Assembly (NCBI RefSeq): GCF_027532945.1
Contig: NZ_JAPZTZ010000005.1
Location: forward strand, 146,254 to 210,253
Source: Phreatobacter sp.
Lineage (GTDB): Bacteria > Pseudomonadota > Alphaproteobacteria > Rhizobiales > Phreatobacteraceae
Reading direction: 5' to 3'
Length of the DNA: 64,000 nucleotides
Both the position numbers and the translations under genes were made by a program. The stretch's first letter is position 1. Each line of letters starts with the position of its first letter. Shown here piece after piece: positions 9,072 through 19,028 of this stretch. The notes below the pieces were generated by a model that was not told the origin of the DNA, made no database searches, and saw nothing but the letters and a program-made list of their open reading frames with translations.

Positions 9072-9575
9072 ATGAGCGTGAAGCCGGGCTGGCAGGGCCG
9101 CTTCTTCGAGGATTTCGAGATCGGCGACGTCTACAAGCACCCGCTCGGGCGCACCGTCACCCAGGCCGACAACATCTGGTTCACGCTGCTGACCCAGAAC
9201 ACCGCCCATCCGCATTTCGACGCGAACTATGCCGAGCACACCGGTTTCGGCCGGCCGCTGGTCAATTCCTGCTTCACCATCGCGCTGGTGACCGGCCAGT
9301 CCGTCACCGACATCAGCCAGAACGTCTTCGCCAATCTCGGCTGGGACGAGGTGCGCCTGCCGCACCCGGTCTATGAGGGCGACACGATCTATTCGGAGAC
9401 GGAGGTGCTGGAGAAGCGCGATTCCGGCTCGCGGCCGGAGGTCGGGATCCTGACGGTGCGCACCAAGGGCTACAGCCAGGCCGGCGACGTGGTGATCACC
9501 TTCAAGCGCACCGTCATGGTCTATCGCCGCGGCCAGGGGCCGGGCGGCAAGCACCGGCCCGAGCCGAAGGGGTGA
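9072..9575 (+). CDS. MaoC family (R)-specific dehydratase
   Basis: A 167-residue hot-dog-fold hydratase with the motif FTLLTQNTAHPHFDANYA (Asp/His active site of MaoC-type enoyl-CoA hydratases), followed by GFGRPLVNS. The closest known functions are mesaconyl-CoA or beta-methylmalyl-CoA hydratases, but acyl chain specificity cannot be read from sequence. The ATG at 9072 has AGGAG upstream, whereas an earlier in-frame start would overlap poorly coding sequence. It ends in a hairpin shared with the convergent PhnA-like gene. Confidence 0.88.
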   Translation: MSVKPGWQGRFFEDFEIGDVYKHPLGRTVTQADNIWFTLLTQNTAHPHFDANYAEHTGFGRPLVNSCFTIALVTGQSVTDISQNVFANLGWDEVRLPHPVYEGDTIYSETEVLEKRDSGSRPEVGILTVRTKGYSQAGDVVITFKRTVMVYRRGQGPGGKHRPEPKG

Positions 9576-9591
9576 GGGGCTGCCCCCTCAC
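9572..9591. terminator. Shared hairpin across two convergent stop codons
   Basis: GTGAGGGG and CCCCTCAC pair perfectly around a four-base loop. The stem contains both the MaoC stop and the PhnA-like stop. No T-run follows, so it may act as a weak bidirectional terminator or mRNA end protector. Confidence 0.45.
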
Positions 9592-9800
9592 GCCTTCTTC
9601 AGGAACTCCGTCCGCAGCACCAGGCCCTTCACCTTGTCGACGCTGCATTCGACCTCGTCCGGATCGTCGGTGAGGCGGATGGACTTCACCCGCGTGCCGC
9701 GCTTCAGCGTCACCGAGGTGCCGCGCACCTTGAGGTCCTTGATCAGCGTGACGCTGTCGCCGTCCGTGAGGAGGGCCCCGTTCGAATCCCTGACGTCCAT
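9588..9800 (-). CDS. PhnA/YjdM-domain protein, short form
   Basis: A 70-residue protein equal to the C-terminal beta domain of PhnA/YjdM (VRDSNGALLTDGDSVTLIKD followed by VKGTS-like and LKRGT elements). The N-terminal zinc ribbon of the longer form is absent. It was named after alkylphosphonate operons but has no proven phosphonate role. It is immediately upstream of the lysine-aminomutase-like gene's stop codon region and could share its message. Complete as a domain. Confidence 0.85.
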   Translation of the reverse strand: MDVRDSNGALLTDGDSVTLIKDLKVRGTSVTLKRGTRVKSIRLTDDPDEVECSVDKVKGLVLRTEFLKKA

Positions 9801-9803
9801 GGT

Positions 9804-10889
9804 TCAGCCCTCGGTGTCGTGCGGGGGATAGGGGTGGCGGCGGCCCTGCCAGTCCGCAACGTCGCCGTCGCCGAGATAGGCGGGCCCGACGGGGACCTTG
9901 CCCTCGCCGCCGGGAATGTCGAGCACATAGGTCGGCTGGGCGAGGCCCGAGAGCCGGCCGCGCAGCTGCGCCATCAGCGCCTGCCCCTCCGCGACCGACA
10001 GGCGGAAATGGGCGGTGCCCGGCGCCATATCGGGATGGTGCAGGTAATAGGGCTTCACCCGGTTGGCGACGAAGGCGCGCATGAGGCCGGCGAGCGTCTC
10101 GGCATCGTCATTGACGCCGCGCAGCAGCACGGACTGGCTGACCAGCGCGATGCCGGCATCGGCGAGGAGGCCAAGCGCCCGCTCGGCATCTGCCGTGAAC
10201 TCGCGGGCATGGTTGGCGTGGACGGCGACATAGACCGCCTTTCCCGGCGCGCGGAGCGCCCGGGCATAGTCGGGCGTGATGCGCTCCGGCGCGACCACCG
10301 GCACGCGCGTGTGCCAGCGGATCACCTTCACATGGGGGATGGCGGCGATGGCCCGCGTCACCTCGCGCACCCGCCTGGCCGAGAGCACCATCGGGTCGCC
10401 GCCGGTGAGGATCACCTCGAAGATGGCCGGCCGCGCCGCGACATAGGCGAGCGCTGCGGACAATTCGCCTGCGTCCAATGCGCCCAGGCCCTCCGGCCCG
10501 ACCATCTCGCGGCGGAAGCAGAAGCGGCAATAGACCGGGCAGGCATGGACGATCTTCAGGAGCACCCGGTCGGGATAGCGATGGACGATGCCCTTCACCG
10601 GCGAATGGGCCGCATCGCCGATCGGATCGGCGCGCTCCTCCGGCCGGATGTCGAGTTCGCGTGGATCGGGCAGGAACTGGCGCGCGATCGGGTCATCGGT
10701 GCCGCGCCCCGCCATCAACTCCGCCATGGCCGGGCTGACGGCAATCGCATAGCGGGTCCCGACTTTGGTCGCAGCCGCCACCGCCTCCGGCGCGACGAGC
10801 CCGGCGGCCGCGAGGTCGGCGCCGCTGCGCAGGGTGGGCGCCGCGCGGCGCGTTGGGGAAGGTGTCCCGGCATCCATGGCCCGCCTCAT
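9804..10889 (-). CDS. Lysine 2,3-aminomutase/EF-P beta-lysylation family radical SAM protein
   Basis: A radical SAM enzyme with the cluster motif CPVYCRFCFR and the glycine-rich VILTGGDPM strand. The PLP lysine is in the C-terminal DIPGGEGKVPVG. The length of about 361 residues fits EpmB-type enzymes and short KamA homologues. The start is uncertain, and I use ATG 10889 rather than an upstream Gly/Arg-rich extension. The partner genes efp and epmA are not beside it, so lysylation of EF-P versus free lysine mutase activity stays open. Confidence 0.85.
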   Translation of the reverse strand: MRRAMDAGTPSPTRRAAPTLRSGADLAAAGLVAPEAVAAATKVGTRYAIAVSPAMAELMAGRGTDDPIARQFLPDPRELDIRPEERADPIGDAAHSPVKGIVHRYPDRVLLKIVHACPVYCRFCFRREMVGPEGLGALDAGELSAALAYVAARPAIFEVILTGGDPMVLSARRVREVTRAIAAIPHVKVIRWHTRVPVVAPERITPDYARALRAPGKAVYVAVHANHAREFTADAERALGLLADAGIALVSQSVLLRGVNDDAETLAGLMRAFVANRVKPYYLHHPDMAPGTAHFRLSVAEGQALMAQLRGRLSGLAQPTYVLDIPGGEGKVPVGPAYLGDGDVADWQGRRHPYPPHDTEG

Positions 10890-11149
10890 GGGCGGTCCGG
10901 CGGCCGATGGCAAGGGCATGTGCGCCATCCGGCCCAGCCGGGAGCCCCCGCACGGACCTTCCCGCCGTTCACCGCGTTCCCCAAAAACCCACGATTTCCC
11001 GCCTTGTACGCCGAGCGGTGGGCTTGCCGGCAAACAGCCTTTGGATTAGGGGGATCGCCTCCGCCGCGGCCCCCGTCCCCGGCGCCGACATCATGGCAGT
11101 GCACAGGCGCTCGCCGCGCCCTGACGAGGACCCGTAGGGGAGGACTTCC

Positions 11150-12763
<1,614 letters not shown>

Positions 12764-12786
12764 GCCTTGGTACCGACCTGAATGGA

Positions 12787-12813
12787 AAAGCCCGGCCTCG
12801 TGCCGGGCTTTTT
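12787..12813 (+). terminator. Rho-independent terminator of pckA
   Basis: Arms AAAGCCCGGC and GCCGGGCTTT enclose a short loop and run into a T-tract, 23 bases after the pckA stop codon. Confidence 0.9.
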
Positions 12814-12917
12814 CGTTGGCCAGTGACTGAGGTCATGGGCGCCGCCTTCACCGCTCCCCGCCGGGAAGAGGTAAAGCGCACCGCCCGTCTCCCGTCATGC
12901 CCAATGGCTGGGGTGCC

Positions 12918-13763
12918 TCAGCCCCGCGGAGCCGGCGGGGAAGTGGGCGCCGCCGGCGGCGTCTGTCCCGCCCGCTGCGCCGTGCCACGCCGCTCCGCCT
13001 GCCGGATCTGCGCCCAGGAATTGGGCTGCGCCACCATGGCGCGGAGATAGGCCATGTTCTCCTCCGCCTCGGCGGGGGGAAGGTCCTTGCGGGCGATCTC
13101 CTCGGCCTCGGCGAAACGGCCCTGCAGCCCCACCACAAGGGCGAGGTTCTGCCGCGCCCGCTTGTCGGCCTGCGGATGGGCGGCGGCCTGGCGCAGGGTC
13201 TGTTCGGCCTGCGGCAGCTGGCGCGAGAGCGCATAGGACAGGCCGAGATTGGTGAGGATGGCGGGCTCGCCCGGCGCGATCTTCAGCGCGTCGTTGTAGA
13301 GGGTCTGCGCCTCCTGCGGCCGGCCCATCTGGTCGTAGATCGAGCCCTGCACATTGTAGATGCGCCAGTCCGGCTGGTCGGGGCGGTGGGCGCGCTGCAG
13401 CACCTGGAGCGCCTGGTCGTAGCGTCCGGCATCGGCCAGCGCCCGGCCGAACTCGCCGAGCAGGGCCATGTTGCGGCCGTCACGGATGGCGACGCGCTCC
13501 AGCACCGCGACCGCCTGCACGGCCTGTCCCGTGGCGCGCAGCGCCCGGCCGTAGCGGATGGCATTGGCGGTATCGCCGGGATTCGTACGGTAGCGCTCGG
13601 CGAGGCTCTCAAGCTGGGCGCGGGCGGCCTGTTCGGTCATCGGCGCCGAGCCGACGGATCCGGTGATGTCGCCGCCGCGGCGGGCGGTGAGCGAGCAGCC
13701 GCCGCACAGGAGGGCGGCCGAGACGAGCAGGGCGGCGAAGCGCAGGCGAGGGGCGACGGACAT
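12918..13763 (-). CDS. TPR-repeat lipoprotein, TadD-like
   Basis: A 281-residue protein with a lipoprotein signal peptide (FAALLVSAALLCGGC, lipobox Cys near residue 25) and four to five TPR units between about residues 65 and 235. Its C-terminus is Pro-rich. It resembles TadD, the TPR component of Flp pilus systems, but no other tad genes are present in the window, so a general outer-membrane assembly or scaffold role is equally possible. The ATG at 13763 is chosen over a GTG four codons earlier. A 14-base palindrome lies about 45 bases upstream. Confidence 0.8.
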   Translation of the reverse strand: MSVAPRLRFAALLVSAALLCGGCSLTARRGGDITGSVGSAPMTEQAARAQLESLAERYRTNPGDTANAIRYGRALRATGQAVQAVAVLERVAIRDGRNMALLGEFGRALADAGRYDQALQVLQRAHRPDQPDWRIYNVQGSIYDQMGRPQEAQTLYNDALKIAPGEPAILTNLGLSYALSRQLPQAEQTLRQAAAHPQADKRARQNLALVVGLQGRFAEAEEIARKDLPPAEAEENMAYLRAMVAQPNSWAQIRQAERRGTAQRAGQTPPAAPTSPPAPRG

Positions 13764-13805
13764 GACGAACTCCACGGGAGGTCCCGATGTCGTCCGGTCA
13801 TAATC

Positions 13806-13819
13806 CGTTAACGTTAACG
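13806..13819. promoter_or_regulatory. 14-bp palindrome upstream of tadD-like gene
   Basis: CGTTAACGTTAACG is a perfect palindrome in the 72-base gap between the amine-oxidase stop and the TadD-like start. It contains two TTAA elements three bases apart. The spacing does not match the N7 spacing of a CtrA box. Regulatory role inferred from symmetry and position. Confidence 0.35.
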
Positions 13820-13835
13820 AGCCGCTAAGACGCCC

Positions 13836-15191
13836 TCAGCGGCGCCGGCCCTGCGACACCGGCGCCACCCAGCGCAACGCCTGGTCTGCCGCCCGCTCGC
13901 CCGAGGCGAAGGCCCCGCCCACCGTGCCCCACAGGCCCTCGTCGGTCGCTTCGCCGGCGATCAGCAGCCGCTGGCCGATGGGCTCGCCGAGGCGCAGGCG
14001 CTGCGGCGTCGCGCCGGGCCCTGCGACCGACCAGGCGCCGCGGATGAAGGGATCGGTCACCCAGGAGGTCACGTGGATCTCGCCGAGAGCGCGCCGCGCC
14101 TGCGGCCCGAACTCATTGCCTATGAACTCGGCGGCGAAGGCCTTCATCGCGGTTTCGCCGGCCGCCGCGAGGTCGCGGGCGAAGCGCCCGCCAATGTCGA
14201 GATACCACCAGTCCGAGCCGCCGATGCGGGCGAGCGGCTTGGCGGTGGCGGCGGTGTCGGCCTTCACCACGAAGGGCTCGTCCGGCTTGGCATCCATCGG
14301 ATTGCCCGACAGGCGCACGATCAGGTGCTCATAGGTGCCGCAGGTGAGCGCTGCCACGGCGTCGAGCTGGCGCTTCGGCAGGGCGGGCGTGAAGCGGATG
14401 GACCCCGAGGCCAAAACCGAGGTGGAGACGGTGAGGATGACGGCGCGGGCGCGAAGCGTCCCCGCCGGCGTCTCGACCGCGACGCCGCGGCTGGACCAGT
14501 CGACCCTGGTCACCGGCGTCGACAGCCGGATGGGCAGGCCCTCGGCCAGCTTCGCGAGGATGGCGCCATAGCCCTGGCGGCAGAACAGGTCGCGGGTCTC
14601 GATGGCGTTGTAGAAGTCGACGCAGGAGATTTCCGAAGTCTCCTTGCCGGAATCCCAGGCGCCCTTGAGGAAGTCGATGGTGGCCGCCCAGTCGCGCAGG
14701 TTGGTCGGCATGGCCGCTGACAGCGGCACCTCGCGGCCCGCCTCGCCGGCCTCGAGGATCGCCCGCTGCGCCCGGACGAGAGCCGCCGCAAAGGTCTCCC
14801 ACTCGCCCTCGCGGGGCGACCGGCCCTTGATCATCAGGCGCGGTCGGTCCGGGTCGTCGTAGAGGGTGAAGCCGGCGGCCCGCGCCAGCGGCACCACGGG
14901 ATTGTCGGCGGGGGCATGGATCCAGTGGGCGCCGAGGTCCATCGGCATGCCGAAATTGACCGTGTCGACGATGCAGCGGCCCCCGGCCTGCGCCTTCGCC
15001 TCCAGCACGATCACCGAGCGGCCGGCGGCGGTCAGCTTGCGCGCCGCGGCGATGCCGGCCGCGCCCGCCCCGATGACGATGACGTCCACCTCGCTTGCCG
15101 GCTGGCGCGCGGTCTGGGCGAGCGCAGGGGCTGCGGGAAGGGCGGCGGAGGCGGCGAGCAGGCGGCGCCGGGTCATCAACGGTCCGTTCAT
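13836..15191 (-). CDS. Flavin monoamine oxidase family FAD-dependent oxidoreductase, Tat-exported
   Basis: Residues 1-25 are a Tat-type signal (MTRRRLLAASAALPAAPALA). The dinucleotide fold VIVIGAGAAGIAAARKL follows, then the FAD-binding segment VLEAKAQAGGRC. A C-terminal GLWGTVGGAFASGERAA closes the FAD site as in amine oxidases. About 451 residues is normal. It should act in the periplasm, oxidising an amine substrate that cannot be named from sequence. The start at 15191 is preferred, and an ATG at 15176 inside is also possible. Confidence 0.88.
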   Translation of the reverse strand: MNGPLMTRRRLLAASAALPAAPALAQTARQPASEVDVIVIGAGAAGIAAARKLTAAGRSVIVLEAKAQAGGRCIVDTVNFGMPMDLGAHWIHAPADNPVVPLARAAGFTLYDDPDRPRLMIKGRSPREGEWETFAAALVRAQRAILEAGEAGREVPLSAAMPTNLRDWAATIDFLKGAWDSGKETSEISCVDFYNAIETRDLFCRQGYGAILAKLAEGLPIRLSTPVTRVDWSSRGVAVETPAGTLRARAVILTVSTSVLASGSIRFTPALPKRQLDAVAALTCGTYEHLIVRLSGNPMDAKPDEPFVVKADTAATAKPLARIGGSDWWYLDIGGRFARDLAAAGETAMKAFAAEFIGNEFGPQARRALGEIHVTSWVTDPFIRGAWSVAGPGATPQRLRLGEPIGQRLLIAGEATDEGLWGTVGGAFASGERAADQALRWVAPVSQGRRR

Positions 15192-15342
15192 CGTGCTTGG
15201 CGAATCCCGATCATCGGCTCGCCCTATAACACGCATTAGACGGCTTCATGGCGGTTCGGGTGCCGCGACGTGAACCCCTTGTCAACATGCTGCGACCCAC
15301 ACTCAGACCACAAGAAACGGACGTCCCTGGGGAGGGACCACC

Positions 15343-16155
15343 ATGGGAGACCGCATTCTCGACGCCCTCGGGCGGCGGCTCGCCGCCATTCTCGACAAGC
15401 GCTCGCCCGGCTACGAGCCGACGACGCCGAGCGATCCACACGCGCTCGCCGCGACGCTGCGGCCCGGCGACATCCTCCTGGTGGAGGGCGACACCCGCAT
15501 CTCCGCCGTCATCAAATACCTGACCCAGTCCACCTGGTCGCACGCCGCCATGTATGTCGGCCCGATCGCCGGCCGCACCGAGCCCGACGGCGAACCGCAT
15601 GTGCTGGTGGAGGCCTATCTCGGCGAGGGCGTCATCTCGGCGCCGCTGTCGAAGTACCGCGACTTCCATACCCGCGTCTGCCGGCCGGTCGGCCTCACCG
15701 AGGAGGACCAGTGCCGGGCCTGCGGCTTCATGATCGAGCGCATCGGCCTCGACTACGACCTGAAGAACATCCTCGACATGCTGCGCTTCCTCATCCCGCT
15801 GCCCATCCCGGTGCGCTGGCGGCGGCGGATGATCGCCTTCGGCTCCGGCGACCCGACGCGGGCGATCTGCTCGACGCTGATCGCCCAGGCCTTCGAACAG
15901 GTGCGCTATCCGATCCTGCCGAAGATCGAGCGTTGCGCGAAAGAGGGGGAGCAGCGCGTGCGCGGCAAGGCGGCGCGGCGGGAGATCCTGCATATCCGCC
16001 ACCATTCGCTCTATGCGCCGCGCGACTTCGACATCTCGCCCTACTTTGCCATCGTCAAGCCGACCATCCAGCGCGGCTTCAACTACAAGAAGCTGCAATG
16101 GGGCGACCGGCAGCACCCTGCCGCCCCGCCCCCGACGCTGGAGAGCGTTGCCTAA
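15343..16155 (+). CDS. YiiX/YebB-like NlpC/P60 superfamily cysteine hydrolase
   Basis: A 270-residue member of the permuted papain-like (NlpC/P60, lipid hydrolase) group. The catalytic His is in TWSHAAMYVG, a polar Glu is in VLVEAYLGEGV, and the catalytic Cys is late, in RAICSTLIAQAF, which is the permuted order. DLKNILDMLRFLIPLPIPV suggests a membrane-contacting helix. No signal peptide is seen. Substrate may be a lipid or peptide amide bond. The stop lies five bases from that of the convergent RraA gene. Confidence 0.83.
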   Translation: MGDRILDALGRRLAAILDKRSPGYEPTTPSDPHALAATLRPGDILLVEGDTRISAVIKYLTQSTWSHAAMYVGPIAGRTEPDGEPHVLVEAYLGEGVISAPLSKYRDFHTRVCRPVGLTEEDQCRACGFMIERIGLDYDLKNILDMLRFLIPLPIPVRWRRRMIAFGSGDPTRAICSTLIAQAFEQVRYPILPKIERCAKEGEQRVRGKAARREILHIRHHSLYAPRDFDISPYFAIVKPTIQRGFNYKKLQWGDRQHPAAPPPTLESVA

Positions 16156-16159
16156 GGGT

Positions 16160-16822
16160 TTAGAGCAGTCCGTGCTTGGCAAAGGCCTCGGCGAGAGACA
16201 TGCCGGCCTCGAGATCGGCGCGCATCCGCCGCTCGCCGGTGATCTTGCCCATCGCCGTGGAAAGCACCGCCAGCGCCGCCGCCCGCGGCACCACCACCAC
16301 GCCGTCAACATCGCCGACGATGATGTCGCCGGGGGCGATGGCCACCTCGCCGATGCGGATAGCCGTGTCCTTCTCCACCATCATGCCGCGATATTGCGTG
16401 TCGGCCGGCGACAGCGCCCCGGTGAAGACCGGAAAGCCCATGGCGCGGATGGCCACCACGTCGCGCGCCGCGCCGTCGGTGAGGAACCCGGCAGCTTCGA
16501 GATAGCGGGCGCGGGTGGAGAGGAGTTCGCCCCAGGGGCCGATGGCGGTGTTGCCGCCGGTGGCCATGACGCAGACCTCGCCGGGCTTCAGGTCATCGAC
16601 CAAAGCGATTTCGAGGTCGTAGATATTGGCGATGCGCTCGTGGATGACCTTGTAGGCGCCGGTGCGCGCCGGCCCGAACAGCACGGTGCCATCATCGACC
16701 GGGCGGATGGAGGCGGGCAGGATCTGGCGGTGGAAGCCGTGCTCGTCCAGCGCGTCGCAGACCGGCGCCGAGGCGATGAGCGGGCGCGCGGCTGCGATGA
16801 TGTCGTCGAAGCTGTCGGTCAT
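16160..16822 (-). CDS. RraA family protein (second copy)
   Basis: A 220-residue RraA-fold protein with GAARDVVAIRAMGFPVF and GDIIVGDVDGVVVVPRA. These are the metal- and substrate-binding elements of HMG/CHA aldolases and oxaloacetate decarboxylases. GGAGGA precedes the ATG. It is the last gene of a likely three-gene unit with the CoA-transferase and the enoyl-CoA hydratase, so a role in acid breakdown is likely. It is clearly divergent in sequence from the RraA copy near 2 kb and not a recent duplicate. Confidence 0.85.
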   Translation of the reverse strand: MTDSFDDIIAAARPLIASAPVCDALDEHGFHRQILPASIRPVDDGTVLFGPARTGAYKVIHERIANIYDLEIALVDDLKPGEVCVMATGGNTAIGPWGELLSTRARYLEAAGFLTDGAARDVVAIRAMGFPVFTGALSPADTQYRGMMVEKDTAIRIGEVAIAPGDIIVGDVDGVVVVPRAAALAVLSTAMGKITGERRMRADLEAGMSLAEAFAKHGLL

Positions 16823-16872
16823 GGGCGTCCTCCTGATGATTTTGGATCAGGATAGGCGCCCCAGTGGTCCTG

Positions 16873-17649
16873 TCACCCCGCCTTCTTCGCAAGGAAGTTC
16901 TTCACCCCCTCCATGAAGGCCGGCTTCACGATGAGGCCGATCTGCGTTTCCCGCTCGGCGTCGAGTTGGGCGGCGAGGTCGCTCGTCTCGGCGCGGTCCA
17001 TCAGCCGGCGGATCTCGAAGAACGCCTCCGCCGAGCCGCGGCCGAGGCGGGTGGCCAGCGCCCGGGCGGTCGGCAGGCAGTCCGCATCATCGACGCAGGT
17101 CCAGACGAGACCCCACTCCGCCGCCGTCTCGGCCGGCAGCTTGTCGCCGAGCAGGGCGAGTGCCCGGGCGCGGGCACGGCCGATGGCGCGCGGCAGGAAC
17201 CACGTCACTCCGAGATCCGGCACGAGGCCGAGTTGCGGCCCGAAGGTCAGCACGAAGGAGGCCGAGCGTGCCGCGACCGCGATGTCGCAGACCAGCGCCA
17301 GACCGACGCCGGCCCCCGCCGCAACGCCGTTGATGGCGGCGACCGTCGGCTTCGGGAACTCATCGATGGCGAGGATCAGCGGGTTGAACAGGTCGCGCAT
17401 CGAGGCGTTGACGCCCTCGCCGGTCGGGGCGAGCCCGCCGGCAAGGTCCGCGCCGGCACAGAAGCCACGGCCATTGCCGGTGATCACCAGCGCCTTCACG
17501 GCCGGGTCGACCCGCGCCGCCTCGATGAAGGCCAGAGCCCCGCGCACCAGCGCATCGTTGAAGGCGTTGAGCCGCTCCGGCCGGTTCAGCGTGAGGGTGG
17601 CGATGCCCTCGGAGACCTCGGTGGTGACGGCCGAACTCTCGACGGTCAT
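16873..17649 (-). CDS. Enoyl-CoA hydratase/isomerase family protein
   Basis: A 258-residue crotonase. The oxyanion-hole strands are GNGRGFCAGADLAGG and INGVAAGAGVGLALVCDIAV, and PaaG-like features include a GLVPDLGVTWFLPR loop. It hydrates or isomerises an enoyl-CoA. It lies three bases after the CaiB-type CoA-transferase gene and is surely co-transcribed, which suggests the transferase makes the CoA ester that this enzyme processes. The natural acid is unknown. Confidence 0.9.
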   Translation of the reverse strand: MTVESSAVTTEVSEGIATLTLNRPERLNAFNDALVRGALAFIEAARVDPAVKALVITGNGRGFCAGADLAGGLAPTGEGVNASMRDLFNPLILAIDEFPKPTVAAINGVAAGAGVGLALVCDIAVAARSASFVLTFGPQLGLVPDLGVTWFLPRAIGRARARALALLGDKLPAETAAEWGLVWTCVDDADCLPTARALATRLGRGSAEAFFEIRRLMDRAETSDLAAQLDAERETQIGLIVKPAFMEGVKNFLAKKAG

Positions 17650-17652
17650 GGG

Positions 17653-18798
17653 TCAGGTCCTTTCTGCCACCAGCCCGGAGGCGAGGGCGGCGTCGATCTC
17701 GGATGCGGCAAGGCCGGCCGCGGCGAGGATGGCGCGGGTGTCGGCGCCCGGCCCGCGGGCGTCGGGTGCGGCCTCGGTCGCGGTGACGGAAAAGCGCGGC
17801 GCCGGCTTCGGCACCGGCCCGGTCGGTGTCGCGACGAAGGTGCCGCGGGCGACATTGTGCGGATGGGTGGCCGCCTCGCGCGGATCGAGCACCGGCGCGT
17901 AGCAGATCTCCCGGCCGTCGAGCAGCGCCGACCAGTCGTCGCGGCTCTTCGAGCGGAACGTCTCGGCGATCGCCTGTCGCAGGTCCGGCCACATGGCCTT
18001 GTCCCACTGCTTCAGGAAGCGCGGATCGGTGAGGCCGAGGCCCTTCAGGAGCTCGGCATAGAATTGCGGCTCCAGCGAGCCGATGGAGACATATTTGCCG
18101 TCGGCCGTCTCATAGACGCCGTAGAAGGGCGCGCCGCCGTCGAGCATGTTGGCCTCGCGCGCGACCTTCCAGGTGCCGGCATTGATCATGCCGAAGATCA
18201 TCGTGCCCAGCACTGCCGCGCCGTCCACCATGGCGGCATCGACCACCTGCCCCTTGCCGTTGGCCTTGGCGCTGTAGAGTGCCGCGACGATGCCGAGCGC
18301 CAGCATCATGCCGCCGCCGCCGAAATCGGCGGCAAGATTCAGCGGCGGAACAGGCGGCCGGTCGGCCGGCCCCAGCGGCCAGAGCATGCCGGAGAGGGCG
18401 AGATAGTTGATGTCGTGGCCGGGGGCGGGGCCATAGGGCCCGTCCTGGCCCCAGCCGGTCATGCGGCCATAGACGAGGCGTGGATTGGCTGTGAGGCAGA
18501 CCTCGGGCCCGAGGCCAAGGCGCTCCATGACGCCCGGCCGGAAGCCCTCGACGATGGCATCGGCCCCCTGGAGGATCTTCAGCACGAGATCGGCGGCGCC
18601 GGGCGCCTTCAGGTCGACGGCGATGGAGCGGCGGCCACGGCCGAGCGCGTCGCCGGCATTCCAGGCGGTCTTGCCGGCGCGGTCGATGCGGATGATGTCG
18701 GCGCCGAGATCGGCCAGCATCATGGCGCAGAAGGGTCCGGGCCCCAGGCCCTGGAACTCCACGATGGTCACGCCGGCAAGCGGCCCCGTCCTCGTCAC
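17653..18798 (-). CDS. CaiB/BaiF (class III) CoA-transferase
   Basis: A 381-residue class III CoA-transferase or alpha-methylacyl-CoA racemase-like protein. The N-terminus LAGVTIVEFQGLGPGPFCAM and DLGADIIRIDR are diagnostic, and GRGRRSIAVDLK is a typical second motif. I chose the GTG at 18798 because GGGAGGA stands just upstream. Longer frames extend into sequence without coding character. It is first in an operon with the crotonase and RraA genes and should activate the pathway acid by CoA transfer. Confidence 0.9.
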   Translation of the reverse strand: MTRTGPLAGVTIVEFQGLGPGPFCAMMLADLGADIIRIDRAGKTAWNAGDALGRGRRSIAVDLKAPGAADLVLKILQGADAIVEGFRPGVMERLGLGPEVCLTANPRLVYGRMTGWGQDGPYGPAPGHDINYLALSGMLWPLGPADRPPVPPLNLAADFGGGGMMLALGIVAALYSAKANGKGQVVDAAMVDGAAVLGTMIFGMINAGTWKVAREANMLDGGAPFYGVYETADGKYVSIGSLEPQFYAELLKGLGLTDPRFLKQWDKAMWPDLRQAIAETFRSKSRDDWSALLDGREICYAPVLDPREAATHPHNVARGTFVATPTGPVPKPAPRFSVTATEAAPDARGPGADTRAILAAAGLAASEIDAALASGLVAERT

Positions 18799-19028
18799 GT
18801 CAGTCCTCCCGACCGGTCTGTCGCGGCCCTGTGCTGTCGGGAACGCTAAAGGTGGCCTCCCCGCAGTCAAGGCGAGGCCGACCGGCCGTCCGGCCGATGC
18901 CGAAGGGCGGAGAGCCTTTGCGCCGCGCCGCACTTCGACGTTGCATTTTGCGGCCGAGCGGCCATCTATGCGGCGACGAATGATCAAGACCGTGCGCAGC
19001 CGGTGATGGCCGCGCCAGGGAGACCCAC

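Noticed and set aside
16864..18849. A 660-codon frame antisense to the CoA-transferase and crotonase genes
   Set aside because: Both genes on the other strand have full family motifs; the antisense product is compositionally biased and has none.
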